A DNA stretch of 5,863 bases. Origin: Cytophagales bacterium (GTDB lineage Bacteria > Bacteroidota > Bacteroidia > Cytophagales > Cyclobacteriaceae). The notes under the pieces were generated by a model. The model was not told the origin of the DNA. It did no database searches and saw only the letters and a list, made by a program, of their open reading frames with translations. The stretch lies in contig JAJCYK010000393.1 of NCBI GenBank assembly GCA_029262935.1, positions 1-5,863 of the forward strand, given 5' to 3'. Positions 1 through 5,803 of this stretch are shown in pieces. Positions within the stretch are counted from its first letter, which is position 1; each line of letters opens with the position of its first letter. The translations under genes and the position numbers were made by a program.

Positions 1-156
1 GGTGGCATCAATGATCTCCTGGCGTGCTTGCTCCAATTGGGCTGGCTTGCGGGCACTCATGATTATTTCTGCACCCTGCTCTGCTAAGGCCAAACACGTG
101 TACTTTCCAATGCCCACATTGGCACCGGTTACTAAGCATATTTTATCCTTCATCAT
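1..156 (-). CDS. Short-chain dehydrogenase/reductase, N-terminal part only
   Basis: Only the first 52 codons are in the window; the gene runs off the left edge. The translation begins MMKDKICLVTGANVGIGK, which is the first beta strand of a Rossmann fold followed by the SDR cofactor motif TGxxxGIG (Thr10 to Gly17). A helix and a second strand, EIIMSAR, follow. Arg36 at the end of that strand is the position that in classical SDRs usually favours NADP(H) over NAD(H). The TGANVGIGK form resembles the retinol-dehydrogenase/WWOX-like SDR subgroup, but the catalytic Ser-Tyr-Lys part is outside the window, so the substrate cannot be named. Two adjacent ATG codons (156-154 and 153-151) are possible starts; the second gives the more usual spacing to the first strand. 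There is no Shine-Dalgarno sequence. A box reading TACCTTTA on the minus strand (181-174) is one base off the Bacteroidota -7 consensus and could be its promoter. Confidence 0.9.
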   Translation of the reverse strand, partial: MMKDKICLVTGANVGIGKYTCLALAEQGAEIIMSARKPAQLEQARQEIIDAT

Positions 157-233
157 TTGATCAGTGAAAGATCTAAAGGTAAATTAATCCCTAATATACT
201 TTCCTATTAACGCATAATTCTTTATCCTTAATC

Positions 234-917
234 ATGATTTTTCCTATAGGCGACACTCAAGTAAAAGGTGGCTATTTCCCATATATTTGTTATGCTTTTC
301 TAGGTTTAAATGTATTGGTATTCTTGTACGAATGGCAATTACAATTGCAATCCGAAGCGGAGTTTGGAGCTTTTTTAACCACTTATGGAACCATACCCCA
401 GGAAATACTTCGTGGGGAAGATTATGGCACCTTACTTAGTAGTATGTTTCTTCATGGGGGTTGGATGCATTTGATTGGCAATATGCTGTTTCTTTGGGTC
501 TTTGCAGATAACATAGAAGCAACTATAGGAAACATACCCTTTACCCTCTTTTACCTAGGAGGCGGATTAGCCGCTTCTGCTGCCCACATAGTTTTTAATA
601 TGGATAGTGCTATACCAACGGTGGGAGCCAGTGGCGCTATATCCGCAGTATTAGGTGCCTATCTGGTGATGTTTCCCAGATCCCAGATTAAAGTACTGGT
701 GATCGTTTTTTTCCGTAGCTTCAATATGGCGGCCATATTTTTTCTGGGATTGTGGATTGTACAACAGTTAATTTCCGGATTTGGAAGTTTGGGTGCAGCT
801 GGTGAAAGTTCAGGAGTAGCGTGGTGGGCGCACATTGGAGGCTTCGCATTTGGGGTCATTGCAGGGTTTTTCTTCAAATCCAAAGTAAGGCAACCCGTTC
901 AGGACTACCGTAGATAA
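234..917 (+). CDS. Rhomboid family intramembrane serine protease
   Basis: This 227-residue integral membrane protein is predicted to cleave transmembrane segments of other membrane proteins within the lipid bilayer. Visible hallmarks are a first hydrophobic segment (about 17-33), then FLHGGWMHLIGN (72-83), where His79 and Asn83 correspond to the oxyanion-side HxxxN of GlpG. GASGA (131-135) carries the nucleophile Ser133, and AHIGG (199-203) carries the general base His200. About six membrane segments can be traced, the usual bacterial core. The catalytic residues are all present, so it should be an active protease and not an inactive rhomboid homologue. The N-terminus MIFPIGD is typical of short bacterial rhomboids that lack an extra cytosolic domain. 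The tail from 214 is basic (KSKVRQ), consistent with a cytosolic C-terminus. It is divergent from the SDR gene (77-base gap) and lies 47 bases ahead of the TPR lipoprotein gene. The natural substrate cannot be read from the sequence. Confidence 0.95.
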   Translation: MIFPIGDTQVKGGYFPYICYAFLGLNVLVFLYEWQLQLQSEAEFGAFLTTYGTIPQEILRGEDYGTLLSSMFLHGGWMHLIGNMLFLWVFADNIEATIGNIPFTLFYLGGGLAASAAHIVFNMDSAIPTVGASGAISAVLGAYLVMFPRSQIKVLVIVFFRSFNMAAIFFLGLWIVQQLISGFGSLGAAGESSGVAWWAHIGGFAFGVIAGFFFKSKVRQPVQDYRR

Positions 918-928
918 AAAATTTAAGC

Positions 929-936
929 TAATTTTG
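929..936 (+). promoter_or_regulatory. Candidate Bacteroidota -7 promoter box for the TPR lipoprotein gene
   Basis: TAATTTTG matches the Bacteroidota sigma-70 -7 consensus TAnnTTTG at every fixed position. It lies 28 bases before the ATG at 965, which would leave a leader of roughly 20 bases. No clear TTTG -33 element is found 17-23 bases upstream, where the rhomboid gene is still coding. If real, it would allow the lipoprotein to be expressed separately from the rhomboid. Confidence 0.35.
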
Positions 937-964
937 GGAACACACTTTTTAAATAACCGAAACC

Positions 965-2014
965 ATGAAAAATTTCAGTTTAGGCCTATTCACACTTTTT
1001 TTACTTTTAACTGCGTGTGATAGTTACCATCTTGACCGCATGCCCGTTTTAGAGGATTACGGTAACGCAGACCTAAAGGCTATCAACATTGCCACTCAAA
1101 AGTATCCTCGTACTTCTACCAATTTTTATAAAAAAGGCTTAATCCTATGGAATTTAGGTCATCGGAAAGAAGCTTTGCAAAGCATCTCCAGAGCCGTTAA
1201 AATGAATGAAGGAGTGGGTGAATATCATTTGTTCCTCGCTCAAACCTATGTGGAAAACGATTCTATGGTAGCCGCATTTGACGCAGCCAAAAAAGCAGAA
1301 TCCTTAGGCCTCGATACCTTGGCGCTAAACGTTTTGTTAGCCGATCTATACTTACAGGACAAAAAAGCAGAAAACGCTTTAACCAACATTGACAACGCAC
1401 TAACCAAGGATGATGCCAACGCGGAAAATCATCTAAGGAGAGGAAAAATTCTATTGGCCATGGCCAAACCTAGTGACGCGGAACAAAGTTTACTTAAGAG
1501 TTTATCCTTAGATAAGGAAAATACAGAAGCGTCAAAAGCCTTGGCCGACATCTATTTACATAGAAATGATTTCGAGAATGCTTTGGTATATATAAACCAA
1601 AATTTGTCCAAGACTCCTAAGGACAATGACTTTCTCTATAAAAAAGCCGTAGCCTTAAGTAACACCGGACAAGCAACAGAGGCCATTGGGCTATTCCGTC
1701 AAGTGGTGGTTCAAAATGACTCATATGCCTCCGCCTTTAGTCAATTAGGAACAGTCTATTACCAAAAAAGACGTTTGGATTCTGCACGGTATTTTGCAAA
1801 TCGCGCCCTTAAATTAGAGGGCAAAGACATTGATGCTATGTTGACCTTAGCCCGCGTGGCAGATCGTAAAAAAGGATATTGGGTGGCTCTAAAACACTAT
1901 GAAGATATCTTGGCAATAGACTCTACCCATGTACCTACCGTAGAAGAACACAAAAAGTTAAAAGGTAAAATCGCATGGTTAAACTTCTTAAGCAAAAACA
2001 AAGCGGCAGAGTAA
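965..2014 (+). CDS. TPR-repeat lipoprotein
   Basis: This 349-residue protein starts with a lipoprotein signal peptide: Lys2, a hydrophobic stretch to residue 15, and the lipobox LTAC with Cys18 as the lipidated residue. It is therefore expected to be anchored in the cell envelope. Residues 51-322 form eight consecutive tetratricopeptide repeats in an unbroken 34-residue register, starting at 51, 85, 119, 153, 187, 221, 255 and 289. Repeat position 8 is Gly or Ala in each one (G58, A92, A126, G160, A194, A228, G262, A296), and position 20 is Ala in each one (A70, A104, A138, A172, A206, A240, A274, A308). TPR solenoids bind other proteins, so a scaffold or assembly role in the envelope is likely; no catalytic domain is present. 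The short basic tail after 322 ends at the stop. It follows the rhomboid gene by 47 bases and converges on the MFS gene. I do not recognise a specific named family. Confidence 0.9.
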   Translation: MKNFSLGLFTLFLLLTACDSYHLDRMPVLEDYGNADLKAINIATQKYPRTSTNFYKKGLILWNLGHRKEALQSISRAVKMNEGVGEYHLFLAQTYVENDSMVAAFDAAKKAESLGLDTLALNVLLADLYLQDKKAENALTNIDNALTKDDANAENHLRRGKILLAMAKPSDAEQSLLKSLSLDKENTEASKALADIYLHRNDFENALVYINQNLSKTPKDNDFLYKKAVALSNTGQATEAIGLFRQVVVQNDSYASAFSQLGTVYYQKRRLDSARYFANRALKLEGKDIDAMLTLARVADRKKGYWVALKHYEDILAIDSTHVPTVEEHKKLKGKIAWLNFLSKNKAAE

Positions 2015-3193
2015 CTATCTGGGCTTATCAACCGGTTCCATAAATAAATAGACAATGGCTATTAAAGCCATTAGCCCAGCCATAGAGAAGGCGTATACAA
2101 AACGATGCGCTTCATTATTATAGATGGCTGCAGAAACTAACGCACCCAAACCGATACCAATTTCCAAAGCAATATACATCGTGGCCATGCCCCTGCCCCG
2201 ATGGTTTTCATCGCTAAGATCAATGGTCCAAGCGAAAATAGTGGGAGAGGAAATTCCACTGGTGAGACCAAATAATACGGCCACCGCAAAAAAGTACAAA
2301 TGCGATGTGGCAAAACCCAACAAAAACATGGAAATGGCTATTCCAACTACGGCAATTCTTAGAATGATGACCCGGCCGAATTTGTCAGAGGCCCGTCCGG
2401 CTACTAACCGGATAAACAAAGCTGCGATGGTAAAAACAGTAAAAAAATCACCGCGACTAGCTGTTTTCAAATGATCGCTAAAGTCAGGTATAATGGTCAA
2501 GATAGACCCGAAAGAAACCCCAGTCAGTAACATAACCAAGGAGGGTGACAGCACTCTGGGCTCATAGATATCAGTAGCTTTTACTTTAAGCAGAGCCCAA
2601 TGAAAACGTTGTGGTTGGCTGATGGTTTCCTTCATTCCCACTACTACCAAAACGGATACTAGTGCAAAGACTGAAGAAATATAAAACATCACTTCCACCG
2701 AGGTCCATGCCGCTACCCTTGGTCCAAACCCTTGACCCACCGCAAAACCCAAGCTGACAAAAAAGCCTAAGTATCCCATAGCCTCTCCTCTCTTAGAATA
2801 CGGGATGATGTCGCTGACATATGCAGCAATCCCAGTAGGCTGAAAACCTGTGGAAAAACCGTGAATCAATCTAATGAAAAACAAACCCCATATGGTGGCG
2901 AAGACAGGATAAAGGAATCCACAAACCACGCATACAACTGAGCCGAAAATCATCACCGGAAGTCGTCCCACCGTGTCTGCTAATTTCCCGCTAAAGGGCC
3001 GAGAAATTCCTGCAGTTAAGGTAAAAAGAGCGATAATAAGTCCTTTGTATTGAGCCCCTCCCAAGCTGGTTAAATACCCAGGCAATTCTGGGATGATCAT
3101 GTTAAAGCTAGCAAAGAAGAGGAAAGTGCTTAAGCAGAGCAGCCAGAATTGTAAACCATATACTCGCTCTTTCTTAGCATGGGTAAAAGACAT
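2015..3193 (-). CDS. MFS transporter, probably a proton-coupled drug or metabolite exporter
   Basis: This 392-residue protein has the size and pattern of a 12-helix major facilitator. Motif A, GKLADTVGRL, is at 69-78 between helices 2 and 3, and a second, degenerate copy, GRASDKFGRV, is at 266-275 in the equivalent place of the C-terminal half, showing the duplicated six-helix architecture. RLIHG at 108-112 fits motif B in helix 4, where the Arg is linked to proton coupling. A central loop at about 188-212 separates the halves. The balance of features suggests an efflux-type member (arabinose-efflux/YfcJ-like group), but the substrate is not readable. The ATG at 3193-3191 is chosen because the next Met, residue 32, would remove most of helix 1. 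The stop TAG abuts the TAA of the convergent TPR gene. The gene is divergent from the TIM-barrel gene, with 106 bases between the start codons. Confidence 0.92.
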   Translation of the reverse strand: MSFTHAKKERVYGLQFWLLCLSTFLFFASFNMIIPELPGYLTSLGGAQYKGLIIALFTLTAGISRPFSGKLADTVGRLPVMIFGSVVCVVCGFLYPVFATIWGLFFIRLIHGFSTGFQPTGIAAYVSDIIPYSKRGEAMGYLGFFVSLGFAVGQGFGPRVAAWTSVEVMFYISSVFALVSVLVVVGMKETISQPQRFHWALLKVKATDIYEPRVLSPSLVMLLTGVSFGSILTIIPDFSDHLKTASRGDFFTVFTIAALFIRLVAGRASDKFGRVIILRIAVVGIAISMFLLGFATSHLYFFAVAVLFGLTSGISSPTIFAWTIDLSDENHRGRGMATMYIALEIGIGLGALVSAAIYNNEAHRFVYAFSMAGLMALIAIVYLFMEPVDKPR

Positions 3194-3198
3194 GTGGC

Positions 3199-3206
3199 CA
3201 AAGGTA
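3199..3206 (-). promoter_or_regulatory. Candidate -7 box just upstream of the MFS start codon
   Basis: Read on the minus strand this is TACCTTTG, a full match to TAnnTTTG. It ends only five bases before the ATG of the MFS gene, so transcription would begin at or next to the start codon. No TTTG -33 element lies 17-23 bases upstream. A weaker alternative further up is TATAATTG (3276-3269, minus strand; one mismatch), with a TTTG 22 bases before it, giving a leader of about 65 bases. Confidence 0.25.
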
Positions 3207-3245
3207 ATTAAAGCTCCTCGATAAGCGTTGGAATGGCCTTATAAA

Positions 3246-3276
3246 TTTGAAATTGAATACAAATCAATTATATTCT
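3246..3276 (+). promoter_or_regulatory. Candidate -33/-7 promoter for the TIM-barrel gene
   Basis: TTTG at 3246-3249 is followed after 19 bases by TATATTCT at 3269-3276, which matches six of the eight positions of TAnnTTTG, counting the two free ones. The spacing fits Bacteroidota promoters, and the start of transcription would fall near 3283, about 17 bases before the ATG at 3300. The region is very AT-rich, so a chance match is possible. Confidence 0.3.
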
Positions 3277-3287
3277 AAATCAATTAA
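3251..3287. repeat. Short direct and inverted CAATT repeats in the divergent gap
   Basis: AAATCAATTA occurs at 3261-3270 and again at 3277-3286, 16 bases apart. AATTGA at 3251-3256 forms an inverted repeat with TCAATT at 3264-3269 (gap of seven). The sites overlap the candidate promoter of the TIM-barrel gene and sit between two divergent genes, so they could be operator half-sites. AT-rich intergenic DNA often produces such repeats by chance. Confidence 0.35.
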
Positions 3288-3299
3288 ACGTTACCAAAA

Positions 3300-4208
3300 A
3301 TGTTAAGAAGATCATTTGTTACTCGTAGTGCTTTGATGGGAACCGGAATGTTATTGGCCAACCAGTCCCTGAACGCCATACCTCCACAGGAAAGCCCGCC
3401 GAATTTCAAATTAAAATACGCCCCTCATTTTGGTATGTTTAAGCACCATGCAGGAGACGATATATTTGATCAGCTAAGGTTTATGCATCAATCCGGATTT
3501 ACGGCGTTAGAAGACAATGGCTTAATGAAACGTTCTGTGGAAGATCAAGAGCTATTGGGAGCGACCCTAAAGGAGCTTAACATGGAGATGGGCGTTTTCG
3601 TAATAGATGGAGGTGATAATTGGAAAACATCCCTTACCACAGGCAAGGCTGAATTTGTAGGTAAGTTTGTAAAAGCTTGTGAAGAAGCAGTTCACGTAGC
3701 AGCACGAGTAAATGCTAAATGGATGACGGTGGTCCCAGGATTCTACGACAGATCCTTACCCTTAGGCCTTCAAACCAGCCACGTGATAGAAGCTTTGCGT
3801 CTAGGGGCAGAAGTACTTGAACCGCATAACCTTACAATGGTTTTAGAACCCTTAAGTGATACTCCTGAATTGTTTCTCAGGTATGCACATCAAACGTATA
3901 TGATTTGTACTGCGGTAAACAGTCCTGCTTGCAAAATATTATACGATGTGTACCACATGCAAAAAAATGAAGGACATCTCATTCCGAATATCGACAGGTG
4001 CTGGGATCACATTGCTTATTTTCAAGTTGGCGACAACCCTGGACGAAAAGAACCAACTACTGGAGAGATAAATTACCAAAACATTTTCAAGCATATTCAT
4101 ACTAAAGGTTACCAGGGAATCGTAGGTATGGAACACGGCAATGCCGGCTCGGGTAAAGAAGGGGAGTTGGCTGTAATCGAAGCTTACAGGGTTTCAGACG
4201 ACTTTTAG
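3300..4208 (+). CDS. Hydroxypyruvate isomerase-family TIM-barrel protein with a Tat signal
   Basis: This 302-residue protein belongs to the xylose isomerase-like TIM-barrel superfamily, closest to the Hyi/OtnI branch, which interconverts small hydroxy-aldehydes and hydroxy-ketones such as hydroxypyruvate and tartronate semialdehyde. Family marks are VLEPL (181-185, Glu183), YDVYHMQ (215-221, Asp216 and His219), FQVGDNPGRKEPTTGEINY (241-259, Gln242) and GMEHG (276-280, Glu278). Glu183, Asp216, Gln242 and Glu278 are spaced like the metal-binding and catalytic set of E. coli Hyi, so the active site looks intact. Unlike Hyi, which is cytosolic and about 258 residues, this protein begins LRRSFVT, a twin-arginine motif (Arg3-Arg4), with a weakly hydrophobic stretch at 10-20 and a possible cleavage after Ala26. 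Export to the periplasm is therefore inferred. The first ATG is chosen because the next, codon 13, would delete the RR motif. The natural substrate may differ from hydroxypyruvate. The next gene is 90 bases downstream. Confidence 0.88.
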   Translation: MLRRSFVTRSALMGTGMLLANQSLNAIPPQESPPNFKLKYAPHFGMFKHHAGDDIFDQLRFMHQSGFTALEDNGLMKRSVEDQELLGATLKELNMEMGVFVIDGGDNWKTSLTTGKAEFVGKFVKACEEAVHVAARVNAKWMTVVPGFYDRSLPLGLQTSHVIEALRLGAEVLEPHNLTMVLEPLSDTPELFLRYAHQTYMICTAVNSPACKILYDVYHMQKNEGHLIPNIDRCWDHIAYFQVGDNPGRKEPTTGEINYQNIFKHIHTKGYQGIVGMEHGNAGSGKEGELAVIEAYRVSDDF

Positions 4209-4298
4209 TGTCAAAAAAAATGAAAAAGAATAGTTATTATGTCTGATAAATCCTAACATTGTAGACCTCGAGCACGCCTATTTATTAATCTATTTAAT

Positions 4299-5162
4299 AT
4301 GATTCAAAAACCATTGACCTATGAGCAAGTCATAGCCATGGACCTACCAAATATCATCGCCTATGCTGGGCCGATAATGATAGGTTTAGTAGTGGTGGAA
4401 TGGTACATCAGCATGCGAAAAAATCGTAATTTCTACGATGGAAAAGATACCGTGGCCGCCACTGCCGTGGGGATCATAAACGTTATGTTAGGGGCATTAT
4501 TAAAGATAGTTACCTTCGGCATTGTGCTTTTCGTATACAATCGAGTGCCCTGGAGTATTCCGCATACGTGGTGGGCCTATCCCATATGCCTCATTTGGAT
4601 TGATTTCTGGAGGTACGTTGCTCACAAAGTGGCTCATGAAAATCGGTTTTGGTGGGCTACACATGTAACACACCACAGTTCACCTAAATACAATCTATCC
4701 GTATCTTTTCGTTTAGGCTGGACCCAATACATTAAGATCATTTTTTTCCTACCTGTAATAATAACAGGATTTGATCCTATTGTTTTCTTTATATGTCATC
4801 AAATTGAGGTGCTTTATCAGTTCTGGATACATACCGAATACATTAAAAAATTGCCACGACCCATAGAGTACATTTTCACTACCCCCTCCCATCACCGGGT
4901 ACATCATGCCACTAACGATAGGTACATTGATAAGAACTATGGCTCAACTTTTATAATTTGGGATCGCATGTTTGGGACCTTTCAGCCTGAAGAAGAAACC
5001 CCGGTTTACGGAATTACTAAAGAAATTGAAAAACCATATAGTCCGATATACTTGTGTTTCCATGAGTGGGCCGATCTGGTACGCGATGTAATAAAAGCTA
5101 AAGGGTACAAAGAAAAGCTACGAGTAACCTTCGGTCCGCCCCGCGGCGAGGTTAATAAATAA
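4299..5162 (+). CDS. Sterol desaturase / fatty acid hydroxylase family membrane di-iron oxygenase
   Basis: This 287-residue membrane protein carries the histidine clusters that bind a di-iron centre in the fatty acid hydroxylase superfamily: HKVAH (109-113, HxxxH), HVTHH (122-126, HxxHH) and HHRVHH (198-203). Additional histidines at 167 and 178 lie in the helix-rich part between. Asp102 in IDFWRY and DKNYGSTFIIWDRMFGTF (211-228) are also family-typical. Hydrophobic segments at about 21-37, 55-80, 92-107 and 143-177 fit an integral membrane enzyme with its active site at the cytosolic face. Members use O2 to hydroxylate or desaturate lipid chains. The TPSHHRVHH...DKNYG region resembles alkylglycerol monooxygenase more than plant or fungal C-5 sterol desaturases, as I remember those families. 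The lipid substrate is not readable; a fatty acyl or ether-lipid chain is more likely than a sterol in this kind of bacterium. It is followed by the SnoaL-like gene after 109 bases. Confidence 0.92.
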   Translation: MIQKPLTYEQVIAMDLPNIIAYAGPIMIGLVVVEWYISMRKNRNFYDGKDTVAATAVGIINVMLGALLKIVTFGIVLFVYNRVPWSIPHTWWAYPICLIWIDFWRYVAHKVAHENRFWWATHVTHHSSPKYNLSVSFRLGWTQYIKIIFFLPVIITGFDPIVFFICHQIEVLYQFWIHTEYIKKLPRPIEYIFTTPSHHRVHHATNDRYIDKNYGSTFIIWDRMFGTFQPEEETPVYGITKEIEKPYSPIYLCFHEWADLVRDVIKAKGYKEKLRVTFGPPRGEVNK

Positions 5163-5271
5163 TCCCCTAAACTTCGGGTTTCTAGAAGTTACCACTAAAC
5201 ATATTTTTTCAAACGATAATTTGTGTCTATTTTAATAGTCCAAATATTTATCCAACTAAAAACATTGTATT

Positions 5272-5643
5272 ATGTCTTGTATAGAAAATGCCCGTGAGTT
5301 GCAACAAATGTTAGGACAAGGACAGTCCCTAGAAGCTTTTGAAAAATTTTACCATGACGATGTTACCGTAACGGAAGTAGCAAGTGGAGAGGTACGTAAG
5401 GGGAAAGATGCCCAACGACAAGCCATCCAACAATGGTTTGGCATGGTGAAAGAATTTCACGGGGGTGGTTGTGATTCAATTTGTTCCGATGAAGAGCACA
5501 ATGTCTCCACGGCCGAAACCTGGATGGATATAGAATTTCAGGGTGGCAACAGGGTAAAGATGTCAGAAGTAGCTGTGCAGAAATGGCAAGATGGACAGAT
5601 CATCGATGAAAAATTCTATTACCACATGCCTAGCCAGGGTTAG
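5272..5643 (+). CDS. SnoaL-like / NTF2-like fold protein
   Basis: This 123-residue protein has the length and pattern of a single cone-shaped alpha+beta NTF2-like domain. A helical N-terminus (about 4-26) runs into FYHDDVTVTE (26-35), the typical first strand after the opening helix. KGKDA (43-47) begins the next helix, and the protein closes with paired strands, including RVKMSEVAVQKW (94-105) and DGQIIDEKFYY (107-117). The family includes polyketide cyclases, ketosteroid isomerases and many small proteins of unknown function. Asp30 near the start of the pocket is a plausible functional residue, but no specific catalytic set can be assigned. There is no signal peptide or membrane segment, so it should be cytosolic. 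Three cysteines (3, 67, 71) are present, two of them in a CDSIC spacing. It is the last plus-strand gene before the terminal hairpins and may be read with the hydroxylase gene upstream. Confidence 0.88.
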   Translation: MSCIENARELQQMLGQGQSLEAFEKFYHDDVTVTEVASGEVRKGKDAQRQAIQQWFGMVKEFHGGGCDSICSDEEHNVSTAETWMDIEFQGGNRVKMSEVAVQKWQDGQIIDEKFYYHMPSQG

Positions 5644-5720
5644 TTCCTTATTCGTCGAAGGATTCTATGGGTTCATCTAAATTACATTGACCCGCCTCTT
5701 CTATAACTCTATATTTGTTA

Positions 5721-5743
5721 TGAAGAGTCCGGCGGACTTTTCA
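5721..5743. terminator. Hairpin with ten-base stem downstream of the SnoaL-like gene
   Basis: TGAAGAGTCC (5721-5730) pairs with GGACTTTTCA (5734-5743) around a GGC loop, with one G-U wobble. The four T residues in the 3' arm make it resemble a factor-independent terminator for plus-strand transcription. It lies 77 bases after the stop of the SnoaL-like gene. There is no clean T-run after the stem, so the termination role is uncertain. Confidence 0.4.
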
Positions 5744-5762
5744 CCATAGCTGGTTGAGAAGT

Positions 5763-5796
5763 GCTCAGGGAGTTTCTCCCTGAGCCTTCATCTTTT
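5763..5796 (+). terminator. Perfect ten-base hairpin with T-rich tail, probable terminator
   Basis: GCTCAGGGAG (5763-5772) and CTCCCTGAGC (5776-5785) pair perfectly around a TTT loop, giving a GC-rich stem. The plus-strand tail then reads CTTCATCTTTT (5786-5796). It sits between the convergent SnoaL-like gene and the apparent minus-strand gene tail at 5804, 18 bases beyond that gene's stop, so it could end transcription from both sides. Confidence 0.6.
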
Positions 5797-5803
5797 ATAG
5801 GCT

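Noticed and set aside
659..883. Minus-strand open frame of 74 codons opposite the rhomboid gene
   Set aside because: It lies wholly antisense to the catalytic core of a clear rhomboid; its translation is rich in Pro, Asn and Lys without any recognisable pattern.
1403..1982. Repeated similar stretches within the TPR gene, considered as DNA repeats
   Set aside because: The similarity is at protein level, from TPR positions 8 and 20; the nucleotide units are not near-identical.
2124..2474. Plus-strand open frame of 116 codons opposite the MFS gene
   Set aside because: It is antisense to well-conserved MFS helices including the second motif A; the composition is that of a reversed membrane protein and no family pattern is visible.
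3939..4136. Minus-strand open frame of 65 codons inside the TIM-barrel gene
   Set aside because: It covers the strongest family motifs of the sense protein, so it is a shadow frame.
4220..4246. Short plus-strand frame starting ATGAAAAAGAAT in the gap before the hydroxylase gene
   Set aside because: It encodes only eight residues before a TGA and shows no conservation signal that can be judged here.
5169..5190. Possible hairpins after the hydroxylase stop (AACTTC with GAAGTT, or AAAC with GTTT)
   Set aside because: The stems are only four to six pairs, compete with each other, and have no T-run directly after them; too weak for a terminator call.
5220..5252. TTTG, then TATTTATC after 21 bases, before the SnoaL-like gene; a similar TTG / TATTTATT pair at 4259-4286 before the hydroxylase gene
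   Set aside because: The downstream boxes miss the conserved TTTG end of the -7 consensus, and such matches are common in AT-rich gaps.
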